Source: Streptomyces turgidiscabies Car8 (GTDB lineage: Bacteria > Actinomycetota > Actinomycetes > Streptomycetales > Streptomycetaceae). From it: 33,110 bases of DNA. Under the pieces are notes generated by a model. The model saw nothing but the letters and a program-made list of their open reading frames with translations. It was not told the DNA's origin and did not search any database. The translations under genes and the position numbers were made by a program. This document shows positions 17,346 through 24,207 of the stretch, piece after piece. The DNA lies in NCBI RefSeq assembly GCF_000331005.1, contig NZ_AEJB01000614.1, positions 1 to 33,110 of the forward strand, written 5' to 3'. Numbering within the stretch: position 1 is the stretch's first letter; the number at the start of each line of letters is the position of its first letter.

Positions 17346-18557
17346 TCAGGTGCGGTAGGCGTAGTAGTAGGCGTTCGGTTCCGACGCGATGATGCTCGCC
17401 ACCGACCTGCGGTAGGTGTTGGCGGAGTGGTAGGTCAGGTACGGCACGCCCTGGGCGCTGCGGTACGTGACGATCATCGTGTGGTCCTTCGACCCGTCCT
17501 TCTCGAAGTCCATCTGCAGGACGTCGCCGACGTCCAGCTGGTAGACGTACGCGAGGCTGGTGGTGCGCTTCGAGTTCTGGGCGAACCAGGACCACTCGTT
17601 GACGCCGACGAAGGAGTCCGACTGGATGTCGGCGTTGCCGAACCACTTGGTGTAGTCGTACACGTAGCCGGGCGCGTGCTTCCAGCCGCCTGCCTTCAGG
17701 GACTGGCTGACGAAGTTGGTGCAGTCGCCGCCGGCGCCGTGCCCGTTGAAGTTCGGGTAGTCCGGGTTGTAGGTGCTCCAGTACTTCTCCGCGTACGTGG
17801 CCATGGCCTTGTAGTCGAAGGCGCCGGTGGTGAGGTTCTTGACGGCCACCGGTGTCGTGCGGGTGGTGGCCGCGCGGGGGGCGTTGGGCATGGTGTCGGC
17901 GGCCACCGTGCCGACCTTGGCCTTCGCGGACGGCTTGGCCGCGACGGACGGCTCGGCCGGCTGGTTCACGGCGACGTCGGCCGCCGCGTCGGTGTTCCGG
18001 ATGCCCGTCAGCTGCCAGTGGCCGCGCGCGTCGGCGGTGAACGTCAGCGCGTGGTGGGCCTGGAAGCCGGTGGTACCCGGCTCGTCGCCGCGGACCTTCT
18101 GGTAGGTCAGGGTCGTGGTCTCGGTGACCTCGACCTCGGCCTTGGCGCCCTTGAGGCGGGTGCTGTTCAGGGTGACGACGGTGTTGGCCCTGCTGTACTT
18201 CTCGCCGAGCGCCGCGAGGCGGTCCTTGCGCCCGTCCAGCGAGGACAGGGCGGCGTTCTCGCTGCGGGCCAGCGCGGCGGACAGCTTGACGTCGCCGGAG
18301 AAGGCGCCCGTCAGGGGCTTCTGCCGGTTGCCCTGCGGACCGTCGACCAGCGCGTCCGTACGGTCGGTGAGGACCGCGTCGGCGAGGCGCTGGAAGGTGG
18401 CCCTGGTCTGCTGGTCCACGATCGGGGCGGCGGAGCGCGCGGTCGCCGCGCTCGCGCTTCCGGCCGGCAGCAGCGCCGCTCCCGCGGCGACCGAGGCAGC
18501 GGCCGCGACGACTATGGCGGTGCGGCTGCGCGTACGGCCCATGTTCCTTGACTTCAC
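17346..18557 (-). CDS. Secreted amidase-domain (Amidase_6) protein
   Basis: About 403 residues. A signal peptide (basic MGRTRSRT, hydrophobic helix, AGSASA-A) shows export. An N-terminal helical/sheet region (to about 240) resembles the stalk of these proteins and lacks a known motif. The C-terminal domain is Amidase_6-like: FDYKAMATYAEKYWSTYNP, GGDCTNFVSQSLKAGGW with the nucleophile Cys279, and DHTMIV with His359. That combination is a papain/NlpC-like cysteine-peptidase or amidase fold. Cell-wall or peptide amidase activity outside the cell is expected. The start is GTG 18557, behind GAGGGGAA; an ATG five codons later and the upstream frame are weaker. It lies 157 bases after the deacetylase gene, the third gene of an envelope set. 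Confidence 0.85.
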   Translation of the reverse strand: MKSRNMGRTRSRTAIVVAAAASVAAGAALLPAGSASAATARSAAPIVDQQTRATFQRLADAVLTDRTDALVDGPQGNRQKPLTGAFSGDVKLSAALARSENAALSSLDGRKDRLAALGEKYSRANTVVTLNSTRLKGAKAEVEVTETTTLTYQKVRGDEPGTTGFQAHHALTFTADARGHWQLTGIRNTDAAADVAVNQPAEPSVAAKPSAKAKVGTVAADTMPNAPRAATTRTTPVAVKNLTTGAFDYKAMATYAEKYWSTYNPDYPNFNGHGAGGDCTNFVSQSLKAGGWKHAPGYVYDYTKWFGNADIQSDSFVGVNEWSWFAQNSKRTTSLAYVYQLDVGDVLQMDFEKDGSKDHTMIVTYRSAQGVPYLTYHSANTYRRSVASIIASEPNAYYYAYRT

Positions 18558-18663
18558 GTATGTTTCCCCTCTTGCCCCGGCGATGGGGGATGCCGGGTTG
18601 TGGAATTTTCGCATGCCATGTGGAGCCCCTGTGAACGGGGATACCCTTTACCAGCAAGGAAGT

Positions 18664-18676
18664 TGACGAATCGTCA
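18664..18676. promoter_or_regulatory. 13-bp palindrome upstream of the amidase gene
   Basis: TGACGA-A-TCGTCA is a perfect dyad about 110 bases before the amidase start, between the deacetylase and amidase genes. It could be an operator; a nearby TTATCT on the minus strand is a possible but weak -10 box. Confidence 0.35.
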
Positions 18677-18714
18677 GATAACGACAGCTACGTCACGCGA
18701 TCACTTGACGGCGA

Positions 18715-20010
18715 TCACTTCACGACCGTCGACCAGTCCGGGGACTGCGCCGGGTCCAGGCCGCGCAGCCGCTCCAGGGTCGCCGGGGTCTGCACGTCGA
18801 GCCAGTCGGCGAGTTCCTTGAAGGAGACGCACTCGACGTCCTTCTTCGAGCACACGTTCGCCATGACCTCGTCGACGGCCTTCATGTAGATGCCGCCGTT
18901 CCACTCCTCGAAGTGGTTGCCGATGAACAGCGGGGCACGGCTGCCGTAGTACACCCGGTTGAAGCCGGCCTCGTAGGCGTCGACGGTCTCCTGCTGCCAG
19001 CGTGGGTAGTTGGCCGGAGCACCGTCGGTCTCGCCCTCGGACTGGTTGTAGAGGAAGTTGAAGTCCATGGACAGGCCCTGGTAGTCGCCGCCCTCGTACG
19101 GGAGCATCTGCAGCGGGAAGTCCCAGATGCCGTCCTTCTTCTTCGGCCAGATCTGGAAGTCGCCGGCGGAACTCGCGTCGTAACGCCAGCCGTAGCTCTT
19201 CGCGGCCTTCAGCAGGTTCGCCTGGCCCTCCAGACAGGGGGCGCGCCCGCCGGTGACCTCCTTCTTGAAGTCGAACGGCAGCGGAGCGAGGTCGGTGTAG
19301 CCGGTGTTGGTCTTCCACTTCTCCACGAAGGCGTAGAACTGGTCGATCTCGCTCTTCCACTCCGCGACGCTCCAGTCGGCGCCGCCCTTCTCGCCGCAGA
19401 AGTGGCCGTTGAAGTGGGTGCCGATCTCGTTGCCCTCCTGCCACGCCTTGCCGAGCTGTTCCAGGGTGGTGCGGATGTGGTCGTCGGTGGCGTAGCTGAT
19501 CGCCGCCGACCCCTTGGCGTGCTGCGGGGGCTGGTAGAGGTCCGCCTTGCTCTTGGGCAGCAGGTAGATGCCGGTGAGGAAGTACGTCATGTGGGCGCCG
19601 TACTTCGCGGACATCTCCCGGTAGTGCTCGAAGAGTTCGTCGTCGCCCGCCAGTGCGCCGTCCCAGGAGAAGACGACGAACTGGGGTGGTATCTCACCGG
19701 GCTTGAGCGGAACCGGCTTCAACCGGCCCTGCTGCGGGCCGGTGTACGAGGTGGAACCGTCCCCGAGGACCCTGGTCCTGCCGTCCCACTTCGGTTCACC
19801 GCTCGCCTGCGCGGGGGCTTTCACGGTCTCCCCCGCTCCCACGGAGGCTGTCGGCGCGGTGCGGTCGGGGCGGCCCAGCGTCAGATAGCCGGCGGTGAGG
19901 GACGCGAGGGTCAGGGAGGCCACGACGAGGTACGCCGCGATCCGCGGGCGGTTGTTGACGGGGGGAGGCGCTGCCGGGGCCTTGCGACGGCGGCCCGACG
20001 CTTGTCTCAT
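18715..20010 (-). CDS. Membrane-anchored polysaccharide-deacetylase-like protein
   Basis: The protein has 431 residues: a basic Pro-rich cytoplasmic start, one membrane helix (about 24-45), and a large extracellular domain. Within it FVVFSWDGA (111-119) sits where NodB-type deacetylases have their TFDDG motif, and GNEIGTHFNGH (193-203) supplies the two metal-binding histidines (199, 203). The first motif has Trp before Asp, so it belongs to the diverged secreted branch. It probably deacetylates an envelope glycan such as peptidoglycan or a surface polymer. A long insert with four Cys (205, and others near 250 and the end) may be disulfide bonded. ATG 20010 has no strong ribosome site. It starts 45 bases after the PBP gene, so the two are likely cotranscribed. 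Confidence 0.82.
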   Translation of the reverse strand: MRQASGRRRKAPAAPPPVNNRPRIAAYLVVASLTLASLTAGYLTLGRPDRTAPTASVGAGETVKAPAQASGEPKWDGRTRVLGDGSTSYTGPQQGRLKPVPLKPGEIPPQFVVFSWDGALAGDDELFEHYREMSAKYGAHMTYFLTGIYLLPKSKADLYQPPQHAKGSAAISYATDDHIRTTLEQLGKAWQEGNEIGTHFNGHFCGEKGGADWSVAEWKSEIDQFYAFVEKWKTNTGYTDLAPLPFDFKKEVTGGRAPCLEGQANLLKAAKSYGWRYDASSAGDFQIWPKKKDGIWDFPLQMLPYEGGDYQGLSMDFNFLYNQSEGETDGAPANYPRWQQETVDAYEAGFNRVYYGSRAPLFIGNHFEEWNGGIYMKAVDEVMANVCSKKDVECVSFKELADWLDVQTPATLERLRGLDPAQSPDWSTVVK

Positions 20011-20055
20011 GTGCTGCTCATTTCGAGGGGGGTGAGTTGTCGCCCCGTCCGGTGG

Positions 20056-22197
20056 TCAGCCGAGCGGGCTCATGGCACCCGACCAGATGCCGTACGGAAC
20101 GCTGTCGTCGGCGGTGCCGGCGAGGCCCTTCAACGGCAGCGGTTCGAGGCTCTTGGTCAGGTCGATGCGGTAGACGACGACGGCCGTGGACACGAACTTG
20201 TGGGTGCCGACGTACCAGGAGGCGGTGTCGTCCGGGGTGGTCCCCGCCTTCCCGGCCACCGTCCCGTCGGCGGACGCGGCGGCGGCGGGGTGTGCGGTGC
20301 GGAAGGCGTCGGTGAGCGCCGAGGTGACCTCTTCGGCCACGTCGGCGCCGACCGCGCGGGTCAGCGTGGGGGTGTCCAGGGCGAGGCCGGCGCCGTTGCG
20401 GGTCACCTTGCGCACCGAGTACGGCTCGGTGCGTCTGCCACCGGCGATGAACGTGGTGTAGCCGCCGGCCATCCGGATCGCGCTGGGGGTGGAGGTGCCC
20501 GTCGACAGTGCGGGCACCTGCGGCCCGATGCTGGCGGGCAACAGGCCGGCGGCCTCGGCGGTCGCGCGGACGTTGTCGAGGCCGGTGTCCATGCCGAGCT
20601 GCATGAACGGCGTGTTCACCGACAGTTCCAGGGCCCGGCGCAGGGAGATCTGCCCGTAGGACCGGTCGCCGTCGTTGCTGGCGGCGACCTTCTTGCCGCT
20701 GCGGTCCCAGTAGGGCCCCTCGGGCGTGGTCACCGGCACATCGTCGTTGCCGTCGTACAGGGAGTCCCCCGTGACACGTGTCGCCTCGTCGTAGCGGCTC
20801 TTGTGGACACCGTGTTCCAGTCCGGCGGCGTAGACGAACGGCAGGAAGGCCGAACCGGCGGGCACGGTGGTGGAGTTGGACTCGTTGTAGCCCTGCGTTC
20901 GGTGGTCGGGGCCGCCGTACACGGCGAGGATCCGGCCGTCGGCGGTCACCGAGGCGGCGCCGTAGTGGGCGGTCTTCGCGGCGGTCGGATCGTCCTTCAG
21001 CGCCTGCTTGCGGGCCTTGGTCACGGAGTCGGCGAGCTTGCGCTCCCGCGCTCGGTCGAACGTCGTGTAGACCTGGTAGCCGCCGAGGTCGAAGTCCTTG
21101 TCGGAGATCCCCCCGGCCTTCTTGGCGTACTGCGAGGCCACTTCCACCAGGTAGTCGGTCTGCTCACCGGTGTCGTACAGCGGGTTGCTCTTCAGCGGCT
21201 CGGGGAACTTCGTGTACGTGGCCCGCTCGGCCTTCGTCAGCCTGCCGATGTCGACCATCCGGTCCAGGGTCCAGGACCAGCGCTCGACGGCGCGGGCCCG
21301 GTTGGCGCTGCTCAGCGTCGGGTCGTACAGGCCGGCGCCCTTGAGGAGGGAGGCGAGGAACGCGCCCTCACCGGCGTCGAGTTCGCTGACGTCCTTGCCG
21401 TAGTACGCCTGGGCGGCGCGCTGGATGCCGTAGCAGCCGCGGCCGAACCAGCTGGTGTTGAGGTAGCCCTCAAGGATGTCGTCCTTGCTCATCCGGTTGT
21501 CGAGCTTGAGAGCGATCATCGCCTCGGTGAACTTGCGGCTGATCGTCTGGTTCTGGCTGAGATAGACGTTTTTGACGTATTGCTGGGTGATGGTGGATCC
21601 ACCCTGCGTGTCACCCTGGCCGACGGTACGAAAAAGGGCGCGACTAATGCCCTTGACGGAAATGCCGGAATCGCTGTAAAAACTCGCGTTCTCGGCGGCG
21701 AGCACCGCCCAGCGGACATCCTCCGGAATGTCCTTCAGCGGCATCGCCTGCCGCTGCACCCAGCCGGTACGGGCCATGGGCGTCCCGTCGGCCCAGAAGT
21801 ACACGTTGTCCTGCTGGGTGGCGTACGTGTTGAGGTTGTCGGGAATGTCGGTGGCCGCGTAGGCGACACCGAGAAGCAGGGCGCTCAGCCCCACGGTCGC
21901 CGACACACCCCCCAGCCACTGGCGCCAGGAGGGTATCCAGCGCCGCCAGCCGGTGCGGCCGGGGCGCGGGTACGCCGGCGCGTGGGCGGCGACGAGGTGC
22001 CGGACCCGGGCGAGGAGCAGGGGAAGGGATATTCGGCGGGCTTTACGATCTAATCGGGCTTTACGCCTGTTTCCCGGTGCGGCGATTCCCGGTGCGGTGT
22101 TTTCCGGTACGGGCGATCCCTGCCCGGCGCCGGGAATGTCCAGATCTACTGTCCGGAATTGCAGAGTGGCGTCCGGTTCATCCGACTTCTGGGTCAC
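20056..22197 (-). CDS. Class A penicillin-binding protein with a defective transpeptidase serine motif
   Basis: 713 residues from the GTG at 22197, which has GGAGG six bases upstream. A cytoplasmic tail and one membrane helix (about 95-115) are followed by a family-51 glycosyltransferase domain: AENASFYSDSG with catalytic Glu169, GGSTITQQ, RKFTEAMIALKLD and EGYLNTSWFGRG. It should polymerise lipid II into glycan strands. The C-terminal transpeptidase fold has SVN (526-528) and KAGT (650-653), but the active-site motif reads GSAFLPF, with Leu452 where the SxxK lysine must be. The two-base change (AAG to CTG) is unlikely to be an error. The glycosyltransferase is probably active and the transpeptidase inactive or regulatory. 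It leads an envelope operon with the deacetylase gene. Confidence 0.9.
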   Translation of the reverse strand: MTQKSDEPDATLQFRTVDLDIPGAGQGSPVPENTAPGIAAPGNRRKARLDRKARRISLPLLLARVRHLVAAHAPAYPRPGRTGWRRWIPSWRQWLGGVSATVGLSALLLGVAYAATDIPDNLNTYATQQDNVYFWADGTPMARTGWVQRQAMPLKDIPEDVRWAVLAAENASFYSDSGISVKGISRALFRTVGQGDTQGGSTITQQYVKNVYLSQNQTISRKFTEAMIALKLDNRMSKDDILEGYLNTSWFGRGCYGIQRAAQAYYGKDVSELDAGEGAFLASLLKGAGLYDPTLSSANRARAVERWSWTLDRMVDIGRLTKAERATYTKFPEPLKSNPLYDTGEQTDYLVEVASQYAKKAGGISDKDFDLGGYQVYTTFDRARERKLADSVTKARKQALKDDPTAAKTAHYGAASVTADGRILAVYGGPDHRTQGYNESNSTTVPAGSAFLPFVYAAGLEHGVHKSRYDEATRVTGDSLYDGNDDVPVTTPEGPYWDRSGKKVAASNDGDRSYGQISLRRALELSVNTPFMQLGMDTGLDNVRATAEAAGLLPASIGPQVPALSTGTSTPSAIRMAGGYTTFIAGGRRTEPYSVRKVTRNGAGLALDTPTLTRAVGADVAEEVTSALTDAFRTAHPAAAASADGTVAGKAGTTPDDTASWYVGTHKFVSTAVVVYRIDLTKSLEPLPLKGLAGTADDSVPYGIWSGAMSPLG

Positions 22198-22361
22198 GAC
22201 ACACCCCTCCGCACTCCGTGCAAGACCTGAATTCCCCGACCTCACGGCTCATCGCGGCGTACACAAATTACCAGCGACCTTCGCAGCTTCTCCACATGGG
22301 GAATGAACGGCAGGGATCGGCCCCGGAACCATCGGGCTCCGCACGGCGAGCAATTGGGGAC

Positions 22362-22367
22362 TAACCT
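22362..22367 (+). promoter_or_regulatory. -10 box of the leaderless FmdB gene
   Basis: TAACCT ends six bases before ATG 22374. No ribosome site is close enough to serve the ATG (GGGGA lies 12 bases away). Confidence 0.5.
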
Positions 22368-22373
22368 GTCCGC

Positions 22374-22604
22374 ATGCCTCGCTACGAGTACCGCTGCCGC
22401 ACCTGCGGCGACACGTTCGAACTGAGCCGCCCGATGGCCGAGTCGGCCGCCCCCGCGGACTGCCCCGCCGGTCATGACGACACCGTGAAGCTCCTGTCGA
22501 CGGTCGCCGTCGGCGGCTCGGCGTCCGCGCAGGCGTCGGCCCCGCGTGCGAGCGGCGGTGGCGGTGGTGGAGGCGGTTGCTGTGGCGGGGGCTGCTGCGG
22601 CTGA
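22374..22604 (+). CDS. FmdB-family zinc-ribbon protein
   Basis: A 76-residue protein. The N-terminal MPRYEYRCRTCGDTFEL and the second metal half DCPAGHDD are the zinc-ribbon signature of FmdB proteins (named after a formamidase regulator); here one ligand of the second pair appears as His rather than Cys. The tail is Ser/Ala-rich, then a Gly8 run ending CCGGGCCG, whose four cysteines could bind a second metal. FmdB proteins are small predicted nucleic-acid or metal-binding regulators of unknown target. The ATG 22374 lies just after a TAACCT -10 box, so the mRNA is probably leaderless. The next gene, DedA, begins 87 bases later with its own -10 box. Confidence 0.85.
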   Translation: MPRYEYRCRTCGDTFELSRPMAESAAPADCPAGHDDTVKLLSTVAVGGSASAQASAPRASGGGGGGGGCCGGGCCG

Positions 22605-22679
22605 GGGGCTGCCCGTAGGGAAGGGCCGGAGGTCCAGTGCCGTAGGGGACGGTTCAGGGTCTCTTCAGGTTGGGTCTCC

Positions 22680-22685
22680 TAGCCT
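22680..22685 (+). promoter_or_regulatory. -10 box of the leaderless DedA gene
   Basis: TAGCCT ends six bases before ATG 22692. No Shine-Dalgarno sequence precedes the ATG. Confidence 0.5.
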
Positions 22686-22691
22686 GGCCGC

Positions 22692-23465
22692 ATGACAGCC
22701 ACGACGGCCGCACCCCAGTGGGTCACCGACCTCATGGACACGCTGGGCGCCCCCGGCGCCGGCCTCGCCATCGCGCTGGAGAACCTCTTCCCGCCGCTGC
22801 CGAGCGAGGTGATCCTGCCGCTCGCCGGTTTCGCGGCGAGCACCGGACAGATGAGCCTGATCGCCGCGCTGCTCTGGACCACCGCGGGCTCGGTCGTCGG
22901 CGCGCTCGCCCTGTACGGGGTCGGCGCGCTGCTCGGCCGTGACCGCACCGTCGCCCTCGCCGGCCGGCTGCCGCTGGTCAAGGTGGCGGACATCGAGAAG
23001 ACCGAGGCGTGGTTCCTGCGGCACGGCACGAAGGCGGTGTTCTTCGGGCGCATGATCCCCGTCTTCCGCAGCCTGATCTCCGTACCGGCCGGCGTCGAAC
23101 GCATGCCCCTGCCCGTCTTCCTCGGCCTCACCACCCTCGGCAGCGCCCTGTGGAACACCGCCTTCGTGTGCGCGGGCTACGCGCTGGGCGACAACTGGTC
23201 CGAGGTCACCAGCATCGTCTCCACGTACTCGAAGGTGGTACTGGCCGGGGCGGCGGTGGCCCTGGTCGCCTTCATCACGGTACGAATCGTCCGACCCGCA
23301 CGACAGCGCCCCTTAGGGGCGCGGGGAACTGCGCGACCAGCCACAACGGCGCCGCAGCACCCCGACAACCCCTCGGGTCACCTCAAACAGGGCGCCGTAC
23401 TTCCCGCAGAAGCTCCCGCAGAATCCGCTCCCCCGCAGCGACCCCCCGCTCGGGAAGCGCGGTGA
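22692..23465 (+). CDS. DedA-family membrane protein with repeat-derived tail
   Basis: A 257-residue DedA protein, more canonical than the one at 7933. ENLFPPLPSEVILPLAG (30-46) and FFGRMIPVFRSLISVPAG (117-134) are the family hallmarks, with about five membrane segments ending near residue 200. It probably moves a lipid carrier or phospholipid across the membrane. Residues from about 205 to 221 (RPLGARGTARPATTAP) are coded by a dispersed repeat and the tail beyond is Pro/Ala-rich, so the conserved protein is about 200 residues and the tail is likely an accretion. The 3' end overlaps the HAD gene (23383-24207, minus) by 83 bases. The start is leaderless-type. Confidence 0.85.
   Translation: MTATTAAPQWVTDLMDTLGAPGAGLAIALENLFPPLPSEVILPLAGFAASTGQMSLIAALLWTTAGSVVGALALYGVGALLGRDRTVALAGRLPLVKVADIEKTEAWFLRHGTKAVFFGRMIPVFRSLISVPAGVERMPLPVFLGLTTLGSALWNTAFVCAGYALGDNWSEVTSIVSTYSKVVLAGAAVALVAFITVRIVRPARQRPLGARGTARPATTAPQHPDNPSGHLKQGAVLPAEAPAESAPPQRPPAREAR
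23304..23350 (+). repeat. Dispersed Streptomyces repeat inside the DedA coding region
   Basis: A perfect 7-bp hairpin GCGCCCC-TTA-GGGGCGC (23306-23322) is followed by GGGGAACTGCGCGACCAGCC and ACAACGGCG. It is read in frame as part of the DedA C-terminal tail. Confidence 0.8.
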
Positions 23466-24207
23466 CCGTATCGGCCACCCACTCCGTCTCCGCCAGCTCA
23501 CCGTGCCCCGGGCGCCAGCCCCGGTCAGCGGCGAGGAGCAGATCGGCGTCGAGCAGCGAGTCACCGGCGGCAAGCGTGAGCGTCGCCCCGGAACGCCGCG
23601 CGACCTCGCGCATCGCCGCGCTCTTGGTGAGCGGCTTCGGCACGGCGTAGATCTTGCGGCCCTGAAGGGAGACCGTCCAGCCGCGGTCCTCCGCCCAGAC
23701 CGCCAGTTCCTTCACCCATGCCTCGGGCAGCAGTTCACGCTCGACGACGAGGTAGGCGAAGAAGTCCTCGGCGATCCGGTGCTTGCGCACCCAGAGCGGG
23801 TCGGCGGTGGCGGCGAGATGGTCCCGGACCTCGTCCAGGGAGGCGCACTCGTCCGCGAGCCGCGCCTGCACCCGCGCGTGCCAGTCCTGGTCGGCGACAC
23901 CGTCGACGAGGATGTGGCCGCCGTTCGCACAGATCGCGTACTTCGGTGCCGGGCCCGGCAGGTTGATGCGCTGGTACTGCTTGCGGGTCCGGGTCGTCGT
24001 CGGTACGAAAACAGCCGCGTCACCGAGTTCGGTGAGCAGCCCGGCGGCCGTCTCCGTCATGTACGACAGCGGCCGGGCCTCGTGCACCTCGACGCAGAGC
24101 AGCCGGGGCGCGCGGGCGTCCGGCATGGTCAGCGCGAGGGCCGCGGCGGAGTAGATGAGCGTGCGGTCGAGATCGCTGGCGACCAGGACGGGACTGACGG
24201 GACTCAT
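23383..24207 (-). CDS. HAD-superfamily phosphatase of the Ter-associated pathway
   Basis: A 274-residue Cof/sucrose-phosphatase-like HAD protein. Motif I is LVASDLDRTLIYS (Asp12, Asp14), a Thr-rich PTTTRTRKQY gives motif II, LTKSAAM the lysine of motif III, and LAAGDSLLDADLLLAADRG motif IV. A large C2-type cap sits between motifs II and III. It begins ATGA-overlapped with the stop of the phosphoribosyltransferase gene (24207 versus 24204), so translation is coupled. In ter-linked clusters a HAD phosphatase of this kind occurs with phosphoribosyltransferases and a CitE-like lyase, and is predicted to remove the phosphate from a nucleotide-like intermediate. The specific substrate is unknown. 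Confidence 0.85.
   Translation of the reverse strand: MSPVSPVLVASDLDRTLIYSAAALALTMPDARAPRLLCVEVHEARPLSYMTETAAGLLTELGDAAVFVPTTTRTRKQYQRINLPGPAPKYAICANGGHILVDGVADQDWHARVQARLADECASLDEVRDHLAATADPLWVRKHRIAEDFFAYLVVERELLPEAWVKELAVWAEDRGWTVSLQGRKIYAVPKPLTKSAAMREVARRSGATLTLAAGDSLLDADLLLAADRGWRPGHGELAETEWVADTVTALPERGVAAGERILRELLREVRRPV

Noticed and set aside
18558..18714. c-di-AMP (ydaO-type) riboswitch before the secreted amidase
   Set aside because: This is a common regulator of actinobacterial wall hydrolases, but the conserved core sequences of that class are not present in the leader.
18913..22053. 1046-codon open frame on the plus strand
   Set aside because: It is antisense to the PBP and deacetylase genes, a product of high third-position GC; its Val/Gly/Arg-rich translation has no domain and no ribosome site.
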